This document shows, one piece after another, positions 6,698 to 9,885 of a stretch of 9,885 bases of DNA. The stretch's first letter is position 1; every line of letters begins with the position of its first letter. The DNA is from an uncultured Muribaculaceae bacterium. Its GTDB lineage: Bacteria > Bacteroidota > Bacteroidia > Bacteroidales > Muribaculaceae. The stretch covers positions 1-9,885 of the forward strand of contig CALHWU010000084.1 of the NCBI GenBank assembly GCA_938039795.1, read 5' to 3'. A program made the position numbers and the translations under genes. A model generated the notes under the pieces. That model had not been told where the DNA came from and searched no databases. It saw nothing but the letters and a program-made list of their open reading frames with translations.

Positions 6698-7335
6698 TTT
6701 GTGATCTTGCCGAGAATGTAGGTGTCGAGGTCGCCTATGTCCTCAGCTGTCAGAGGATCGACGTTTTCGCCGTTGAGCACTGCGATGCGGCATGCCATCT
6801 CGAAGAACATGGCGCGCTCGAAGGCCTGGTTGAAGTCCTTGCCGCACACCACCTGGCCATGCTTGAGGAGCATGACCGAATCATGGTCTTTCATCTCCTT
6901 GATGACGTGGGAGGCCAGCTCGGGTGATCCGGGGCGGAAATAGGGGATCATGGGGATCTCGCGGCCTACATGTATCGGGCACTCGGCCGTGAAGTTGAAG
7001 TCGGCCGGACGCTGCTTCATGCAGGCTACGGCTGTGGCGTAGGGCGACTGGAAATGGAGCACGCAGCCCACCTCGGGACGCTCGCGCATCACTCCCATAT
7101 GGAAAACGCTCTCCATGGAGGGCTTGATGCCGTTGAGCACTTCGCCTGTCGACAGGCGGCATACCGATACTTTGTCGGGTGTCAGGGCAGGTACCCATGA
7201 GCCGGTGCCTGAAATCATCACTTCGTCGTTGTCGAGACGCACGGAGAGATTGCCGCTGGAGCATACGGTCAGGCCGGCCTGACCTACGCGGTGGGCCAGT
7301 TCTACGAATTCCTGGATCTGTTGTATTGTTGCCAT
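6694..7335 (-). CDS. fucA: L-fuculose-1-phosphate aldolase, class II aldolase/adducin family
   Basis: A 213-residue cytoplasmic enzyme (E. coli FucA has 215) that splits L-fuculose-1-phosphate into DHAP and L-lactaldehyde. Family features are C-S-S-G-N-L-S at 25-31 and I-S-G-T-G-S-W at 41-47 (phosphate-binding loops), K-P-S-M-E-S at 71-76 with Glu75 at the catalytic position, V-L-H-F-Q-S at 92-97, and L-K-H-G at 157-160, where His159 is the expected distant zinc ligand. The usual H-x-H zinc pair reads His94-Phe-Gln96, so one ligand is changed; I recall the same H-F-Q in Bacteroides relatives, but could not check. The ATG at 7335 gives the normal N terminus. The stop overlaps the kinase start by four bases, while 103 bases with a terminator-like hairpin separate it from fucI. 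Other class II aldolase activities are possible, but the context argues for FucA. Confidence 0.92.
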   Translation of the reverse strand: MATIQQIQEFVELAHRVGQAGLTVCSSGNLSVRLDNDEVMISGTGSWVPALTPDKVSVCRLSTGEVLNGIKPSMESVFHMGVMRERPEVGCVLHFQSPYATAVACMKQRPADFNFTAECPIHVGREIPMIPYFRPGSPELASHVIKEMKDHDSVMLLKHGQVVCGKDFNQAFERAMFFEMACRIAVLNGENVDPLTAEDIGDLDTYILGKITK

Positions 7336-7370
7336 TTTGCGTGGAGTTATTTGTGAGATGTTATGGATAC

Positions 7371-7416
7371 AAAAGGCGTCGGGAAGATGTCAGGGCCGAC
7401 CTCTTCCCGACGCTTT
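7371..7416 (-). terminator. Intrinsic terminator or attenuator inside the fucose operon (fucI-fucA gap)
   Basis: On the - strand, a perfect 12-bp GC-rich stem (7413-7402 with 7387-7376) encloses a 14-base loop and is followed by a C and then TTTT (7374-7371). A and T bases flanking the stem can extend the pairing. It starts 22 bases after the fucI stop codon and ends 35 bases before the fucA ATG. The T run is short, so partial termination, or a processing and stabilising hairpin, is more likely than a complete stop. I found no convincing -33/-7 promoter between the hairpin and fucA, so fucA, fucK and fucP probably depend on read-through. Confidence 0.7.
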
Positions 7417-7438
7417 GCTTGTGGATATAGTCCTCGGC

Positions 7439-9220
7439 TTATTTGTAAATCGGACCGTAGTTCTTGCAGGCGCGGAAATCAGCTCCCTCCTTGTCCATGC
7501 CGAAGGAGTTCCATGCCGAGGGGCGGAAGATCTCTACGTCGGGTACATTGTGCATGCATACCGGTATGCGGAGTATCGAAGCCATGGTGATGAGGTCGGC
7601 TCCGATATGTCCGTAGGAGATGGCTCCGTGGTTGGCTCCCCAGTTGTTCATCACCGAATAGACGTCCTTGAATGCGTCGGTTCGGGGGTCGAGACGGGGC
7701 ACGAACCATGTGGTAGGCCACGACGGGTCGGTGCGCTTGTCGAGGATGGCGTTGATCTCCGGATCGACGTCGGCTGTCCAGCCTTCAGCGAGCTGCAGCA
7801 CGGGGCCGAGGCCCTTGACGAGGTTGACGCGAGCCATGGTGACAGGCATGCCGCCCTTGCTCAGGAAGTTGCTGGAGAAGCCTCCTCCGCGGAAGTAGTC
7901 GCGGTTGGCAGGATACCATGTGGTGGCCTTGAGCATGTTGTCAACGTCGGCCTCGGTGATGTTCCAGTGCTCCTTCATCGTGGGGTTGCCCTGGGCGTCG
8001 ACCGACTGTCCGGTGCCGTCGAGAGTGGTCGCGCCGGAGTTGATGAGGTGGATCATGCCGTTCTTGGCCAGTCCGGTGAGCTCTTTGCCTGTGACGCGTT
8101 TCACGGCATCGGGGCTCCAGTAGGTGCGCACGTCGGAGAATATGGCGGCGCGGTTGGTCAGCAGGTGGCCGAAGAGCATGGCCACGCCGTTGAGGGCGTC
8201 GTTCTCGGTGGCTACGGTGATCGGCTCGCGGATGCCGTTCCAGTCAAACGATGTGTTGAGTATAGCCTCGGGGAAGTCGCCGTTGGGGTAGAAGTCGGTC
8301 CACTGGCGCTGGCCCTGGAAGCCGCCGGCTATGGCGTTGTGGCCCATGGCCTCCTCCTTGAATCCCATTTCGAGAAGTTTGGGATTACCGTGCATGAGAT
8401 CGCGCATGATGATGGCCTGCTTGACGGTGAATTCCCAGTCCTTGTCCTTGCCGGCACGGTCTTTGGCTTTGCCGTTGGCGGCGTTGCAGATGTCCTTGCC
8501 TTCATTGGGCTTGCAGTGCTTCTCGGCCCAGGCCATAGCCTTGGTGTATTCCTCGGGATCATAGATCCCTTCCGACATGCGGCGGATGATCTCGGTCATG
8601 TCGACCGACTCGTTGCGCATGCCCAGATATTCCTGGAAGAAGTTGGGGTCGACCATCGATCCGGCGATGCCCATAGCCACGCTGCCCATCGAGAGGTATG
8701 ACTTGCCGCGCATGGTGGCCACGGCCTGTGCGGCGCGGGCGAAGCGGAGTATCTTCTCGGCTACGTCGGCGGGAATGGTGTTGTCGTCGAGATCCTGCAC
8801 GTCGTGTCCGTAGATGCCGAATGCCGGAAGTCCCTTCTGTGAGTGTGCGGCAAGAACCGACGCGAGATAGACGGCTCCCGGGCGCTCGGTGCCGTTGAAG
8901 CCCCATACGGCCTTAGGCCAGTGGGGGTTCATGTCCATGGTCTCTCCGCCGTAGCACCAGCATGAGGTTACGGTGATGGTGCTTCCCACGCCTTCACGCT
9001 CGAACTTTTCGGCGCATGCTGCCGTTTCGGCAACACGGCCTATGGTCGAGTCGGCTATCACGCACTCCACGGGCGAACCGTCGCCGTTGCGGAGATTGGA
9101 TGTGATCAGATCGGCCACAGCATGGGCCAGAGCCATTGTTTTCTCTTCAAGGCTTTCGCGTACGCCACCCTGACGGCCGTCGATGGTGGGGCGGATGCCG
9201 ATTTTCGGATAATTGCTCAT
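7439..9220 (-). CDS. fucI: L-fucose isomerase
   Basis: A 593-residue cytoplasmic enzyme (E. coli FucI has 591) that converts L-fucose to L-fuculose using manganese, the first step of fucose use. Sequence signatures run through the protein: I-G-I-R-P-T-I-D-G-R at 7-16, T-S-C-W-C-Y-G-G at 85-92, W-G-F-N-G-T-E-R-P-G-A-V at 106-117 and Y-L-G-M-R at 198-202. Glu339 (A-T-E-N-D), Asp363 (F-S-D-V-R-T-Y-W) and His531 (G-A-N-H-G-A) fall almost exactly where E. coli FucI has its metal-binding Glu337, Asp361 and His528. The enzyme thus looks complete and active; D-arabinose is a common side substrate of the family. The ATG at 9220 matches the family start. It lies 41 bases downstream of the GH92 gene with an A-rich leader and no Shine-Dalgarno, and is followed by a terminator-like hairpin. 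Confidence 0.97.
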   Translation of the reverse strand: MSNYPKIGIRPTIDGRQGGVRESLEEKTMALAHAVADLITSNLRNGDGSPVECVIADSTIGRVAETAACAEKFEREGVGSTITVTSCWCYGGETMDMNPHWPKAVWGFNGTERPGAVYLASVLAAHSQKGLPAFGIYGHDVQDLDDNTIPADVAEKILRFARAAQAVATMRGKSYLSMGSVAMGIAGSMVDPNFFQEYLGMRNESVDMTEIIRRMSEGIYDPEEYTKAMAWAEKHCKPNEGKDICNAANGKAKDRAGKDKDWEFTVKQAIIMRDLMHGNPKLLEMGFKEEAMGHNAIAGGFQGQRQWTDFYPNGDFPEAILNTSFDWNGIREPITVATENDALNGVAMLFGHLLTNRAAIFSDVRTYWSPDAVKRVTGKELTGLAKNGMIHLINSGATTLDGTGQSVDAQGNPTMKEHWNITEADVDNMLKATTWYPANRDYFRGGGFSSNFLSKGGMPVTMARVNLVKGLGPVLQLAEGWTADVDPEINAILDKRTDPSWPTTWFVPRLDPRTDAFKDVYSVMNNWGANHGAISYGHIGADLITMASILRIPVCMHNVPDVEIFRPSAWNSFGMDKEGADFRACKNYGPIYK

Positions 9221-9261
9221 CGTGTTATCTTTTTGTTGTATGTTGTTTTGTCAATGACTGT

Positions 9262-9885
9262 TTATTCGGCTGCGACCGGACGATCGGTCATCTTGAACAC
9301 CAGCTCGCCGCCACGGGTGATGTCGTCGTGAGTCAGAATGGGCGACGTATGCGGCTTGCCGTTGAGCGTGACGCTCTCCACGTAAAGATTCTCTTTGGAG
9401 AGGCCTTCAGCGCGGATGGTGAACGTCTTGCCTCCTGCCAGATGAAGCGTGAAGCCGGGCATCTGCGGTGCGCCGATGACGTATGTGGCGCTGACCGGGT
9501 CGACGGGATAGAATCCCATGCAGGAGAACATGTACCAGGCCGACATCTGGCCGCAGTCGTCGTTGCCCGACAGTCCGTCGGGTTCGGGGCGGTATTGCGT
9601 GTCTACGATCTCGCGTATCAGTTCCTGCGTGCGCCAGGGGCGTCCGGCCAGGGCATAAAGATAGGTGACGTGGTGGGATGGCTCGTTGCCGTGGGCATAC
9701 TGGCCGATTAGGCCGGTGACGTCGGCCTGCGACGTGACGAGCTCGGTGGTGAACATCGAGTCGAGCTTGGCCAGGAAAGCCTCGTTGCCCCCCATCAGGG
9801 ATATCAGGCCGGGAATGTCGTGCTGCACGTGCCAGGTGTACTGCCATGCGTTGCCCTCGGTATAGTCGTTGTTGCGGTGATCCAC
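9262..9885 (-). CDS. GH92 alpha-mannosidase, C-terminal part (5' end outside window)
   Basis: The visible 207 residues are the end of a glycoside hydrolase family 92 enzyme, a calcium-dependent exo-alpha-mannosidase family abundant in gut Bacteroidota. These enzymes usually have about 730-770 residues and are exported. Motifs are Y-T-E-G-N-A-W-Q-Y-T-W-H-V at 8-20, G-N-E-P-S-H-H-V-T-Y-L-Y at 66-77 and G-N-D-D-C-G-Q-M-S-A-W-Y at 107-118, followed by the terminal beta-rich domain. Glu10 and Asp109/Asp110 lie in the conserved acidic catalytic motifs. The frame is open to the right edge: the GTG at 9885 is a Val codon inside the protein, not a start. The stop lies 41 bases before the fucI ATG on the same strand, so co-transcription is likely. 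Linkage specificity (alpha-1,2, -1,3 or other) depends on N-terminal residues not seen here, and any signal peptide is out of view. Confidence 0.95.
   Translation of the reverse strand: MDHRNNDYTEGNAWQYTWHVQHDIPGLISLMGGNEAFLAKLDSMFTTELVTSQADVTGLIGQYAHGNEPSHHVTYLYALAGRPWRTQELIREIVDTQYRPEPDGLSGNDDCGQMSAWYMFSCMGFYPVDPVSATYVIGAPQMPGFTLHLAGGKTFTIRAEGLSKENLYVESVTLNGKPHTSPILTHDDITRGGELVFKMTDRPVAAE

Noticed and set aside
7337..8701. Long + strand open frame (454 codons) opposite fucI
   Set aside because: It is antisense to a fully conserved fucI with matching catalytic residues. Its Gly/Val/His/Glu-rich wording is what a GC-biased gene gives on the opposite strand. No start signal is visible.
9221..9261. 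Separate promoter for fucI in the gap after the GH92 gene
   Set aside because: On the - strand a TTGAC-like word is present, but no TAnnTTTG element lies at the right spacing. The gap looks like an A-rich translation leader.
9136..9711. + strand open frame across the GH92-fucI junction
   Set aside because: Antisense to two conserved genes and spanning their junction; no start signal and no recognisable domain.

Overview
The window looks like chromosomal DNA of a gut Bacteroidales bacterium. Its protein families point there: a FucI/FucA/rhamnulokinase-type kinase/FucP set, a GH92 glycosidase, and a periplasmic-repeat sensor kinase. So do a promoter of the Bacteroidetes -33/-7 type and the absence of clear Shine-Dalgarno sites. 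The high GC and the protein wording suggest the Muribaculaceae side of the order, but that placement is an inference from memory. I see no insertion sequence, phage gene, CRISPR array, tRNA or rRNA.

Left end (1-639): the 3' half of a class II fructose-bisphosphate aldolase gene on the + strand, closed by a textbook intrinsic terminator (13-bp perfect stem, 7 T). Next to it lies a second, imperfect palindrome. Convergent with the aldolase is a 723-residue membrane sensor histidine kinase (640-2811, - strand) with a periplasmic helical-repeat sensor region, one membrane span and HisKA/HATPase domains. It has no receiver domain and no response-regulator gene beside it. A good -33/-7 promoter lies just upstream. 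A divergent NfsA-like nitroreductase gene (3009-3755, + strand) follows.

Right two thirds (3937-9885, all - strand): an L-fucose catabolic operon. In transcription order it holds the 3' end of a GH92 alpha-mannosidase gene, fucI (isomerase), fucA (fuculose-phosphate aldolase), fucK (an FGGY kinase of the rhamnulokinase type) and fucP (proton symporter). The inferred pathway: FucP imports L-fucose, FucI makes L-fuculose, the kinase makes L-fuculose-1-phosphate, and FucA cleaves it to DHAP and L-lactaldehyde. DHAP enters glycolysis at the level of the aldolase encoded at the left end. The GH92 enzyme upstream suggests that trimming of mannose-containing host or yeast glycans is co-expressed with use of fucose.

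The most interesting details are: an intrinsic-terminator-like hairpin inside the operon between fucI and fucA; a His-to-Gln replacement in the expected zinc site of FucA; a rhamnulokinase-type enzyme in the fuculokinase position; a sensor kinase H-box whose phosphatase Thr/Asn is Asp; and a short coding-like stretch after fucP that may be a gene remnant. I found no convincing wholly new system. The operon resembles known Bacteroides fucose operons, with the changes noted.
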